From NCBI GenBank assembly GCA_015056885.1, contig SVFL01000031.1, forward strand, positions 1 to 34,484: a stretch of DNA of 34,484 nucleotides. The letters run 5' to 3'. The notes beneath the pieces were generated by a model that saw only the letters and a program-made list of their open reading frames with translations, searched no databases and was not told where the DNA came from. The position numbers and the translations under genes are program-made. Of the stretch, positions 15,604 through 23,551 are shown in pieces. The DNA is from Lachnospiraceae bacterium. Its GTDB lineage: Bacteria > Bacillota > Clostridia > Lachnospirales > Lachnospiraceae. Each line of letters opens with the position of its first letter. Position 1 is the stretch's first letter.

Positions 15604-17994
15604 ATGGCAGAGAAGAAAGAGAATGGTGTTTTCGCAAATTACATAGGATTTGGTAAAAAGTTTTTTGCAGTGTTCATTTTTTTGATGGCTGTCTATTGGA
15701 TTATTTGTGATATAGGGCTTCCCGATGAAAAAGATTTGATAAGTACAGAATGCAAATTATTTGAAACACAATGGAATCGGGTTATGGAGAACGGAGAATG
15801 TGTGCCGGTGGAGGTGCCGGGCATCGTAGAAGCGGAGTATGGAGAACAGGTTACATTAACAACCGTTTTGCCTCAGGATATTCATAATGGTGATATGCTT
15901 TGTTTTCGTCCCATATGGCAGGATGTTGATATTTATGTGGATGGAGAGAAGCGAGTCAGTTACTGTACAGAGGAGACACGACCTTTTGGAAAAAACAGTA
16001 CAATGAGATACCTTTTTTTGGAGATGACAGAGGCGGACAGAGGCAAAACCTTAGTCTACGAATTTTCCAGCAATACAAAATATACCGGTAATATGCAGCG
16101 GATTTATATTGGAGATTATGCGAGCATTTGGTTTTACATGGCCAGAGTTTCCGGGTTCCGAACATTGTTGTCTGTGACATTGATTATAATAAGTTTGTTT
16201 TGTATTGTGATTACGTGGGTTTTGCGTAGGATATACGGAAAAACCTTGCCGTTAAACTATTTGGCGTGGACAATTTGTTTGTGTGCCTTATGGATGTTGT
16301 CGGAAAGCGATTTTCGACAGATTATGTTTGAAAATATATCTGTATTAACAAGCTATACCTATTGGAGTCTGATGTTAATTCCATTGCCCTTGATAATTTA
16401 TATTAATGAGGTGCAAAGTAATAAATACCAAAAGGTGTATCTCGTTCCTACCATATATGCTTCGGTTGTGACGGTGACAGGAACCATATTACAGATTGCG
16501 GATATTGTGCAGTTTGTTGACCAGTTAATTTACATTCATGTGGGTATACTTACTACACTTGTATGTATTATTATAACGATTGCAATTGATGCATTTACCG
16601 GTCGGTTGAAGGAATATATCGCAGTAGGAATCGGTGTTTGCGGATTGTTGGTAACTGCTATTCTGGAAATGGTTTTGTATTACTATGGAGCAACCCTTTC
16701 TCTTGGAACGGTTTTGGGAATGGGACTTATGTTTTTGCTTGTCATGGCAATTATTAAGACCGGACAGGATTTGTTGCAGACAGAGAAAAATAAGCAGGAG
16801 GCCATTGCGGCCCGTGAGGCTCAGGCAAAGTTCCTGGCTAATATGTCGCATGAGATTCGTACACCAATTAACGCTATTATCGGTATGAATGAGATGATTC
16901 TTCGTGAGAATGAAGATGATACCATTAAGGATTATGCTCATAATATTCAGAGTGCAAGTAATATGCTCCTGGGATTGATTAACGATGTTTTGGATTTCTC
17001 CAAGATTGAGTCCGGTCAGCTGGAATTGGTGGAGGATACATATCATCTGGGTGAACTTTTGCAGGATGTAGTAGTGCTTATGAATGCAAGAGCAGCAGGT
17101 AAACCAATATCTACCCATGTGGATATTGATCCCAAACTTCCGTCCAAGTATTATGGTGACGAACTCCGTATTAAACAGATATTGACTAATATAGTGTCCA
17201 ATGCAGTGAAGTACACGAAAGAGGGCAGTATAACTTTGAAGGTTACTTATACGTCACTAGAGAAAGATTATGTTTTATTGTGCATAGCGGTTAGCGATAC
17301 AGGCATTGGTATTAAGAAAGAAGATATACCCAAACTATTTGATGGTTTTAAGAGATTGGAGCTTGATAAGAACCGGAATATTCAGGGAACCGGATTGGGA
17401 CTTAATATTGCAAAACAACTGGTGGCGCAGATGCAGGGAAGTATTACCGTGGAGAGTGAATACGGAAAGGGTTCCACATTTGCAGTATCCATTCCTCAAA
17501 AGATTATGGATAAACGTCATTTGGGCGGATTAAAAGAGTCGGTAAGCGAGAATCGAAAAGAGGCCACAGTGTCGGAGAAGTTGTTTACGGCGCCCAAGGC
17601 AAAAGTTCTGATAGTGGACGATAACAACATGAATCTATCCTTGATGAAGGGGCTTCTCAAACGTACCGAGATGCAGGTTGACTTGGTGAAGAGTGGTCAG
17701 GAATCTTTAGAGATTACAAAAGAGAAAAAGTATGATATTATATTTATGGATCACATGATGCCCGAGATGGATGGTGTGGAGGCGTTAAGGTTGTTGCGTG
17801 CAGAAGTTACTAATCCGAATAAGGATGCGATAGTGATCGCTTTGACGGCCAATGCTATTGCAGGTTGTCGTGAGATGTATCTGGAGTATGGATTTAATGA
17901 TTATTTTGCCAAGCCTATTCAGGCGGATAAACTGGAAGAATTGCTTGTGAAGTATCTGCCGAAAGAGCTGGTGAATTTAACGGGAGGACAATGA
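15604..17994 (+). CDS. Hybrid sensor histidine kinase, tandem paralogue
   Basis: A 796-residue paralogue of the preceding kinase with the same order: one helix, an extracellular domain, seven helices, HisKA (NMSHEIRTPINAIIG, phospho-His H416), ATPase (LTNIVSNAVKYT, DTGIGI, GTGLGL) and receiver (IVDDNNMN, D716 in FMDHMMPEMDG, K770). Shared extracellular motifs, such as VPVEVPG, LPQD and RPFGKNSTM (QPFGKTSTM in the first copy), show that both came from one duplication and may sense related ligands. The start at 15604 has AGGAG 8 bases upstream. It ends one base before an HPt gene, so a phosphorelay from receiver to HPt is likely. No DNA-binding response regulator is nearby. Confidence 0.93.
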   Translation: MAEKKENGVFANYIGFGKKFFAVFIFLMAVYWIICDIGLPDEKDLISTECKLFETQWNRVMENGECVPVEVPGIVEAEYGEQVTLTTVLPQDIHNGDMLCFRPIWQDVDIYVDGEKRVSYCTEETRPFGKNSTMRYLFLEMTEADRGKTLVYEFSSNTKYTGNMQRIYIGDYASIWFYMARVSGFRTLLSVTLIIISLFCIVITWVLRRIYGKTLPLNYLAWTICLCALWMLSESDFRQIMFENISVLTSYTYWSLMLIPLPLIIYINEVQSNKYQKVYLVPTIYASVVTVTGTILQIADIVQFVDQLIYIHVGILTTLVCIIITIAIDAFTGRLKEYIAVGIGVCGLLVTAILEMVLYYYGATLSLGTVLGMGLMFLLVMAIIKTGQDLLQTEKNKQEAIAAREAQAKFLANMSHEIRTPINAIIGMNEMILRENEDDTIKDYAHNIQSASNMLLGLINDVLDFSKIESGQLELVEDTYHLGELLQDVVVLMNARAAGKPISTHVDIDPKLPSKYYGDELRIKQILTNIVSNAVKYTKEGSITLKVTYTSLEKDYVLLCIAVSDTGIGIKKEDIPKLFDGFKRLELDKNRNIQGTGLGLNIAKQLVAQMQGSITVESEYGKGSTFAVSIPQKIMDKRHLGGLKESVSENRKEATVSEKLFTAPKAKVLIVDDNNMNLSLMKGLLKRTEMQVDLVKSGQESLEITKEKKYDIIFMDHMMPEMDGVEALRLLRAEVTNPNKDAIVIALTANAIAGCREMYLEYGFNDYFAKPIQADKLEELLVKYLPKELVNLTGGQ

Positions 17995-17995
17995 G

Positions 17996-18421
17996 ATGTT
18001 CTTTTTTAAGAAAGCATCAAATAGGGAAGATGCAAAGGGAGAAAAGGAAGTGGTGCAGGATAGTGCTTCTGTGCAGGCATTTCCGGCGGAATTGCTGGAG
18101 ATTGACCGTGAGCTTGGTTTGTCCTATTGCATGAATATGGAGGACTTTTATTTAGAGATGCAGGGAGAGTTCTGTAATCAGGCAGCAGAGTATCTACCCA
18201 AACTGGAGGAGCATTTTAATGCAGAGGACTGGAAGCAGTATGCGGTGGTAGCTCATGCTTTGAAGGGCAATTCCCTCAACATAGGTGCATCCAATTTCTC
18301 CAAGTATTCTCTGCAGCATGAGATGGCGGGTAAGGAAGAAAATGTGGATTTTATCAAAAAAGAGTATGCCGGATATGTGCAGGCTCTGAAGGCATTGATG
18401 GATGAACTTCAGAATCAGTAA
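17996..18421 (+). CDS. Stand-alone HPt phosphotransfer protein
   Basis: A 141-residue cytosolic protein. After a Lys/Glu-rich N terminus of about 30 residues, the helical HPt domain carries the phospho-histidine motif in AHALKGNSLNIGA (H87), with the LKG and the Gly downstream as in canonical Hpt domains. It should accept phosphate from the receiver domains of the two kinases just upstream and pass it to a response regulator encoded elsewhere. The gene starts one base after the second kinase stops, with GGGAGG before it, consistent with translational coupling. No catalytic domain is present, so it is a carrier only. Confidence 0.9.
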   Translation: MFFFKKASNREDAKGEKEVVQDSASVQAFPAELLEIDRELGLSYCMNMEDFYLEMQGEFCNQAAEYLPKLEEHFNAEDWKQYAVVAHALKGNSLNIGASNFSKYSLQHEMAGKEENVDFIKKEYAGYVQALKALMDELQNQ

Positions 18422-18441
18422 AGGAGTTAATTGGTTGTAGT

Positions 18442-19647
18442 ATGGAAAAGAAAAGCGTCAGGATGCGTAGACGTATCTTCTCGATAGTCGAGGTGGGGAG
18501 TGATTTTGATTATGTCAGTCGTGCATATGATTATCTAAATGCAGGATTGATTATTGTAAATCTAATTGTCAGCATTCTTTATACTTATGAGGGAATTCGG
18601 GAATCTTTTGGTTTTTGGCTATTGTTGATTGAGAGAATATCAATTGCCTTCTTTGCATTAGATTATGTGTTGCGTGTTTTAACAGCGAGGTTTTTGTATC
18701 CGGAATTGAAAGAATTTCATGCCATTCGCAGATATATGTTTTCATTTACCGGTATAGTAGATTTATTATCCTTTTTGCCCTATTGTCTGCCGGTATTTTT
18801 CCCGGCAGGTACGGCAGCGTTCCGTTTGCTTCGAATCGTGCGTATTTTCCGACTGTTCCGTATCAATGCATATCATGATTCTTTGAGCGTAATTACTGCG
18901 GTTATCGTCAATAAGAGACAACAGTTGATGTCCTCGGTGTTTATTATTTTGGTTTTAATGATTGCTTCCAGCCTGTGTATGTACAGTCTGGAACACGAGG
19001 CACAGCCGGAGGTCTTTACCAATGCCTTTTCCGGTATCTGGTGGGCGGCGTCAACGCTGCTTACAGTGGGATATGGTGACATTTATCCTATAACAATGCT
19101 GGGTAAGCTGTTTGGTATATTTATATCCTTTTTGGGAGTGGGTATGGTTGCCATTCCTACCGGTATTATTTCCGCAGGATTTGTGGACCAGTATTCTACC
19201 ATTAAACAGAGAACAGAGTATGGTTATGAATCTCACATGCGGTTTATCAAGGTATTTGTAAATCCCAATGATAAGTGGGTTGGAAAACGGGTTGCGGATT
19301 TGGATTTGCCGGAGGGGATTATTATTGCTGTTATTAAACGCAAAGAAGATATTATGATTCCCAGGGGTGATGTGATTGTACAGGCAGAGGATAGTGTGGT
19401 ATTGGGAGCAGAGCCTTTTGATGAGCATGAGAAGATTATGCTGAAGGAAGTGGTGCTTAAGAAAAAGCATCCATGGACCAATATGCGAATCTGTGATTTG
19501 GATATATCCCGTCATACAGTGATTGTGTTGGTCAAGCGTAGGAATAAGGCCTTGATTCCTAATGGCAACATGAAGCTTCGGGAGGGAGATAATGTTTTTG
19601 TATATACGCAGAGACATTTCTTGAACGCAAATGAGATACAGTTGTAA
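18442..19647 (+). CDS. Voltage-sensor-type potassium channel with two TrkA-C domains
   Basis: A 401-residue six-helix ion channel. Segments S1-S3 lie at about 30-120. S4 at 127-141 carries regularly spaced arginines (FRLLRIVRIFRLFRI). The pore loop has the K+ filter TVGYGD (208-213), followed by the S6 helix. The cytosolic tail has two successive TrkA-C/RCK-C-like modules: one around MRFIKVFVNPNDKWVGKRV and one around KKHPWTNMRICDLDI, each closing with a hydrophobic strand plus GD/ED. No NAD-binding TrkA-N (Rossmann) domain is visible. The AAGGAG site lies about 15 bases from the ATG, longer than usual, so translation may depend on the upstream HPt gene. RCK-C domains often bind c-di-AMP or ions, which would be a plausible control here. 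Confidence 0.9.
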   Translation: MEKKSVRMRRRIFSIVEVGSDFDYVSRAYDYLNAGLIIVNLIVSILYTYEGIRESFGFWLLLIERISIAFFALDYVLRVLTARFLYPELKEFHAIRRYMFSFTGIVDLLSFLPYCLPVFFPAGTAAFRLLRIVRIFRLFRINAYHDSLSVITAVIVNKRQQLMSSVFIILVLMIASSLCMYSLEHEAQPEVFTNAFSGIWWAASTLLTVGYGDIYPITMLGKLFGIFISFLGVGMVAIPTGIISAGFVDQYSTIKQRTEYGYESHMRFIKVFVNPNDKWVGKRVADLDLPEGIIIAVIKRKEDIMIPRGDVIVQAEDSVVLGAEPFDEHEKIMLKEVVLKKKHPWTNMRICDLDISRHTVIVLVKRRNKALIPNGNMKLREGDNVFVYTQRHFLNANEIQL

Positions 19648-19676
19648 ATTTTGAATTTAATTGTGGGATGTAAAAA

Positions 19677-19698
19677 GGACCAACCTTGCGGTTGGTCC
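19677..19698. terminator. Bidirectional terminator between the channel gene and purC
   Basis: A perfect GGACCAACC/GGTTGGTCC stem with a TTGC loop, flanked by AAAAA and TTAAAT, works in both directions between convergent genes. A second small GCGCTT/AAGCGC stem follows at about 19708-19720. Confidence 0.85.
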
Positions 19699-19723
19699 TT
19701 AAATATTGCGCTTAAAGCGCTAA

Positions 19724-20407
19724 TTATCTGTTCAGGATCAGCTTGGTCAGCTCAACGGGATCTACAATCTTGCCATCCTTGTAAACACGCATGTTACCGG
19801 ATGCAATCTCGTCGATGAGGATAACCTCGTCGTTGTTGTAACCGAACTCGAACTTGATGTCCCAAAGATCCAGACCGATGGACTTCAAATCATCGGAAAC
19901 AATCTTGGTAATCTTCAAAGTCTGCTCCTTCATGCTCTCGAACATAGCGGGAGTCATGATACCGAGTGCTGCGAGGCCCTCACCGGTAACGAGAGGATCG
20001 CCCAGAGCGTCGTTCTTGAAAGTACACTCAACATAGCCACCCTCCAAAACGGTGCCGTCTGCGATGTACTCGCCATATCTGCGGATGAAGCTTCCGGTAG
20101 CTACCTGACGGCAAATTACTTCCAAGCCATGACCGAATACGGTTGCGGGAAGAACCTCCATAGTAGCGTTCTCAACATCTGCGCTTACATAATGAGTCTT
20201 GATTCCTGCTTCTTTTAAAAGCTCAAAATAGTGGATAGAGGTCTCCAGATTAGCCTTACCGATACCCTCGATAGTCAAGCCTACACTGTTCTCACCGGGA
20301 TCGAATACGCCGTCCTTGCCAGTGCAGTCGTCCTTAAATTTGAGCATTACATTGCCGTTGTCAAGGCTGAATACGTCTTTGGTCTTACCTTCATAAATTT
20401 TCTTCAT
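19724..20407 (-). CDS. purC: SAICAR synthetase (phosphoribosylaminoimidazole-succinocarboxamide synthase)
   Basis: A 227-residue single-domain PurC. It catalyses ATP-dependent joining of CAIR and aspartate to SAICAR in de novo purine synthesis. Family motifs visible: [10 protein letters not shown] at the N terminus (ATP-binding strand), [12 protein letters not shown], the substrate-loop stretch [17 protein letters not shown], and the C-terminal [11 protein letters not shown] with [11 protein letters not shown]. Length is normal for bacterial PurC. GAAGGAG lies about 9 bases before the ATG. It stands alone, not inside a pur operon, and terminates at the hairpin shared with the channel gene. 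No purine riboswitch was seen upstream. Confidence 0.97.
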   Translation of the reverse strand: MKKIYEGKTKDVFSLDNGNVMLKFKDDCTGKDGVFDPGENSVGLTIEGIGKANLETSIHYFELLKEAGIKTHYVSADVENATMEVLPATVFGHGLEVICRQVATGSFIRRYGEYIADGTVLEGGYVECTFKNDALGDPLVTGEGLAALGIMTPAMFESMKEQTLKITKIVSDDLKSIGLDLWDIKFEFGYNNDEVILIDEIASGNMRVYKDGKIVDPVELTKLILNR

Positions 20408-20979
20408 CGTGATAATCTCCTTCTTGAAGTATAGATGAGTATTAGATTTCTAACAAAAATACTTTAACACCATTTTTCTCAGATGTAAAATATTTTTTTT
20501 AGTTTTTTAAAAAAAATTTTGGTAAGCCTGTGGAAAATTGGCAAATTTCTATTGATTGGTGTCGATAAAACAACTGGTGGTTGATTTTTAGTGAGTATAT
20601 AAATGCAAAAGTGCTTGTGTTTTTATTGGGGCATGGTAGTATGGATATAAGGGGAAAGTGTTGACATTTTCTAGCGTAAAGGATGTTGGGCTGATGAGAG
20701 ACTTCAGGATGGTTTGAATTGATTGGGGTCAAATACTGGTTGACGAAGCGTGATTTGATAGTGTGCAGGGAGCGGAATGCCGAAATGATGCTGATATGTA
20801 ACTGTTTGAGGGTGATAATGTTAGAGCTTTCGGATAAGATTTAAATGTTTCGTGATTTTTATCCTATGAGTTTCAATGTTTACAGAGGATATTTTGCATT
20901 GAGGAATAAATAGTAGGATAAAAAGACGTATTTGAGCATGTTTTATCTGAATGTAGGTATGAAGAAGGGAGAGAAAAAT
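20408..20979. other. 570-base intergenic region without a recognisable gene
   Basis: The purC-proximal 100 bases are T/A-rich, as expected for upstream control sequence. The remainder is rich in TG and GAT with frequent stops in every frame; no open frame with a ribosome binding site longer than a few codons was found on either strand. No tRNA, riboswitch core or terminator was recognised, except the inverted repeat listed separately. It may be a degenerated gene or an unknown RNA. Confidence 0.5.
20856..20924. repeat. 11-base inverted repeat before the acetyltransferase gene
   Basis: TTTTTATCCTA (20856-20866) and TAGGATAAAAA (20914-20924) are perfect complements separated by 47 bases. A further GGATAA lies at about 20832. 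This may be a regulatory element or hairpin; its function is not known. Confidence 0.5.
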
Positions 20980-21483
20980 ATGTTGAGGTTAAGACCTTAT
21001 AAAAGATGTGATGCAGAAAAGATTGTTAGTTGGATTCAGGACGAGGAAGCCTTTTATAAATGGAGCGCTGGTGTTTTGGGAAGTTACCCTATTACGGCGG
21101 AAAAGTTAAATGCCCACTATGATAAACAGGCGGAGTCTGATAGTTACTATACTATGACTGCTTTTGATGAGACAGGGGCAGTAGGGCAGCTTATCATGCG
21201 TTTTCTTGATGAGGAGAAGAAGACTTTGCGTTTTGGTTTTGTTGTGGTGGATACTTCTAAGCGCGGCAAGGGCTACGGTAAGGAGATGATTGCACTGGCA
21301 TTGAAATTTGCTTTTGAAATCATGAAGGTAGAAAAAGTCACTATTGGTGTGTTTGATAATAACCCTGTGGCTTATCACTGCTACAAGAATGTAGGCTTCA
21401 CGGAGATGGGTGAAGAATTCAATAAGACTTATCAGATGATGGGGCAGGATTGGAAATGCATTGAGTTGGAGATTACCAGATAA
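20980..21483 (+). CDS. GNAT-family N-acetyltransferase
   Basis: A 167-residue acetyltransferase of the RimJ/RimL-like type. RLRPYKRCDAEKIVSWI opens the fold, FGFVVVDTSKRGKGYGKEMI carries the acetyl-CoA loop RGKGYG, and DNNPVAYHCYKNVGFTEMGE is the typical C-terminal signature. The start is the ATG at 20980, preceded by AAGGGAG; earlier in-frame codons have no ribosome binding site. It lies 20 bases upstream of an HD-domain gene and probably shares its transcript. The acceptor substrate is unknown. Confidence 0.88.
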   Translation: MLRLRPYKRCDAEKIVSWIQDEEAFYKWSAGVLGSYPITAEKLNAHYDKQAESDSYYTMTAFDETGAVGQLIMRFLDEEKKTLRFGFVVVDTSKRGKGYGKEMIALALKFAFEIMKVEKVTIGVFDNNPVAYHCYKNVGFTEMGEEFNKTYQMMGQDWKCIELEITR

Positions 21484-21503
21484 AAATGAATGGGGGAGTA
21501 TTT

Positions 21504-22148
21504 ATGTTACCAAGCATTGAAAGTGCTTTAGAAGAATTGAGAATTGCCGGAGAATTAAATCCCGGACCGTGGACCAAGCATTCTGAAAATGTAGGAATTG
21601 CAGCGAGAAATATAGCAGAAAAGGTTCCGGGAATGGATGCAGATAAGGCATACGTTGTGGGTCTGTTACACGATATTGGGAGACGGGTAGGCATTGTAAA
21701 TATTCCAAAGCATGTGTATGAGGGTTATCAATTCTGTATGGAAAAAGGATGGGATGAGGTAGCAAGGGTATGTATGACACATTCTTATCCTTTGATGGAG
21801 AAAGAATTTGTGCATGAGCCTGATAGCCCAGAAGAACGGGAAATCAAAAAGTATATCTTGGATTGTAAGTGTGATGAATATGATTTGCTGATTCAATTAT
21901 GTGACAGTTTAGCAGTTGATTATGGATTTTGTATTTTGGAAAAAAGATTTGTGGATGTGGCAAGAAGATATGGAATTTGGGAGAATTCTGTGGAGCGGTG
22001 GAACGCCACATTTGATATAAAGGAATGTTTTGAAGCTAAGATGGATTGCTCCATTTATGATGTTTTGCCGAATATCGGGCGAACGACATTGCTCTGTCCT
22101 CCACCATGGAAACCTATTACAAATAATAAAGCAAGTGATTGTCGTTAA
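21504..22148 (+). CDS. HD-domain phosphohydrolase family protein
   Basis: A 214-residue protein with a single HD domain. The metal-binding residues appear in order: H26 in WTKHSENVG, then H56-D57 in GLLHDIGRR, and a later Asp in QLCDSLAVDYG (about 137). This is the pattern of small HD hydrolases acting on nucleotides or phosphate esters, without a GYP loop, so it is not a c-di-GMP enzyme. The substrate cannot be stated. The start is the ATG at 21504, with GGGGGAG 5 bases upstream; an earlier ATG at 21486 lacks a site. The C terminus ends in a Pro/Cys-rich tail (LLCPPPWKP) that may be disordered. Confidence 0.82.
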   Translation: MLPSIESALEELRIAGELNPGPWTKHSENVGIAARNIAEKVPGMDADKAYVVGLLHDIGRRVGIVNIPKHVYEGYQFCMEKGWDEVARVCMTHSYPLMEKEFVHEPDSPEEREIKKYILDCKCDEYDLLIQLCDSLAVDYGFCILEKRFVDVARRYGIWENSVERWNATFDIKECFEAKMDCSIYDVLPNIGRTTLLCPPPWKPITNNKASDCR

Positions 22149-22156
22149 AGTGCCAA

Positions 22157-22269
22157 GGGGCGTAGCGGTGGAGCCTGATATGGGCAATCATACACCCTAA
22201 GTGACGGATTTTGCCAAAGAAGAAGCAATAACTGGGATGTGGAAAGATAGAAAACTTGTCCAACGCCCC
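22157..22269 (+). other. Possible structured leader of the HTH-PurM gene
   Basis: GGGGCGT (22157-22163) is complementary to ACGCCCC (22263-22269), enclosing about 100 bases and ending 20 bases before the start codon. Inside, GGCAATC can pair with GATTTTGCC. The arrangement recalls a leader RNA closed by a long-range stem, but it matches no riboswitch class I know. A chance pairing cannot be excluded. Confidence 0.35.
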
Positions 22270-22288
22270 ATGTGAAAGGAAATACTTC

Positions 22289-23551
22289 ATGCTGGATAAG
22301 GAAATAGTAGGTAAAAACATAGCGAACTATCGCAAGCGCAAATTCATTACTCAAAAAGAACTTGCGACTCTTTTGAATATCACGGCGCAAAGTGTGTCTA
22401 AATGGGAGGCGGGGTTAAGTCTGCCAACGGTTGATATGCTTTATGATGTGGCGCAGGTGTTAGATGTCAGTGTGGATTCACTTCTTTCCGATAAGGTGGC
22501 GGACAATCGGGATATCTGTTATGAGGATACGGGTTTGGATATTCGCACGTTATATGGTCTGAAGCACAAAATCGATACTTTGGTGACAGAGGACGAAAGC
22601 GTATTACATGCCCATTATGTGGATCCTGTGCTTTTTAAAGTAGATACAGAGGGTATGGAAGAGCCTGTTTTTGCTATGACGCTCAACGTACCCGGCTCCA
22701 AGGCAAGACTGGCCAGGGAGAGAGGTTGTGACAAGGAAATTTGCATGGATGTGACTGCTCGTGCCATCAACAATGTACTTCGCTATGGGTTTGTGCCTAA
22801 GATTTTGCGTGCCCAGGTGGTCTGTGGGAACAAGGATACAAGGCAGTTGGAGGAGATGGCCCTTGGATTTAAACAAATCTGTGAAGAAAATGGTGTTGTT
22901 TTTTCCGGGATGGAGATATCCGGACAGCCTATTAATTATCGTGTTAATGAGTATGAGGTTAGTGTGTCTTTGGTGGCAGCAGCTGACAGGAAAAATATTG
23001 TCATAGGAGAAAACATACAGGAAGGTGATGTCCTGATTGGACTTATGACTCCGGGAATCGAGGCCAACTGTTACCCTTTTGTGCGTGTTATGTTGGACAG
23101 AAAGCCCGAGCTTGCTTATGAAAAACTGGATGATGAGCATTATTTGGTAGAAGAAATTCTAAAGCCAAATGTGGCATTTACGCATTCGATTTTGGGTTTG
23201 CAAAAGGCGGGAATTTTGAATGGTGTTTGTAGAGTAGAGGCCTCTTTTCTATATAAAGGGTCTTATGTCGGGGTGGTGCCGGATGGCTTGGGTGTGAAAG
23301 TGGATATGGGAGCTATTCCGTTAAAGCCACTGTATAAATTCCTGTTAGAGCAGGATATGGTGGGTAAGAATTTCTTTCCTTTTCGATTCAGCATGGGTGT
23401 TGGTTTACTGGTGATTGTGTCAGGCAACCGGGTTACAGAAGCCTTGAAGATTATCGGTAAACATAATGAGGCACATATCTTAGGCAAAATACAGACGATG
23501 GAAGAGAACCATAATGAAAAGGTTTGGACGGAAGGAAAAGTAAAATGGTAA
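22289..23551 (+). CDS. HTH (XRE) regulator fused to a PurM/AIR-synthetase-like domain
   Basis: A 420-residue fusion. Residues about 8-65 are a Cro/C1-type helix-turn-helix (TQKELATLLNITAQSVSKWE). From about 105 the chain follows the AIR-synthetase (PurM) fold: AINNVLRYGFVPKILRAQVVCG for the CVNDIL-type segment, FSGMEISGQP at the GGETAEMP loop, IQEGDVLIGLMTPGIEANCYPFV for the GDVLIGLxSSGxHSNGYSLV segment, GVVPDGLGVKVD, and FRFSMGVGLLVIV for the RTFNMGIGM motif. The N-terminal TDGVGTK phosphate loop is LNVPGSK and a catalytic-site Asp is replaced by Asn161, so the PurM part probably binds a nucleotide or purine intermediate rather than catalysing. It overlaps the ABC gene by 7 bases. The ATG at 22289 follows GAAAGGA. 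Confidence 0.85.
   Translation: MLDKEIVGKNIANYRKRKFITQKELATLLNITAQSVSKWEAGLSLPTVDMLYDVAQVLDVSVDSLLSDKVADNRDICYEDTGLDIRTLYGLKHKIDTLVTEDESVLHAHYVDPVLFKVDTEGMEEPVFAMTLNVPGSKARLARERGCDKEICMDVTARAINNVLRYGFVPKILRAQVVCGNKDTRQLEEMALGFKQICEENGVVFSGMEISGQPINYRVNEYEVSVSLVAAADRKNIVIGENIQEGDVLIGLMTPGIEANCYPFVRVMLDRKPELAYEKLDDEHYLVEEILKPNVAFTHSILGLQKAGILNGVCRVEASFLYKGSYVGVVPDGLGVKVDMGAIPLKPLYKFLLEQDMVGKNFFPFRFSMGVGLLVIVSGNRVTEALKIIGKHNEAHILGKIQTMEENHNEKVWTEGKVKW

Noticed and set aside
20428..20456. Minus-strand TTGTTA-17-TATACT upstream of purC as its promoter
   Set aside because: The predicted transcript start would fall inside the ribosome binding site, leaving almost no leader. The true promoter probably lies further upstream.
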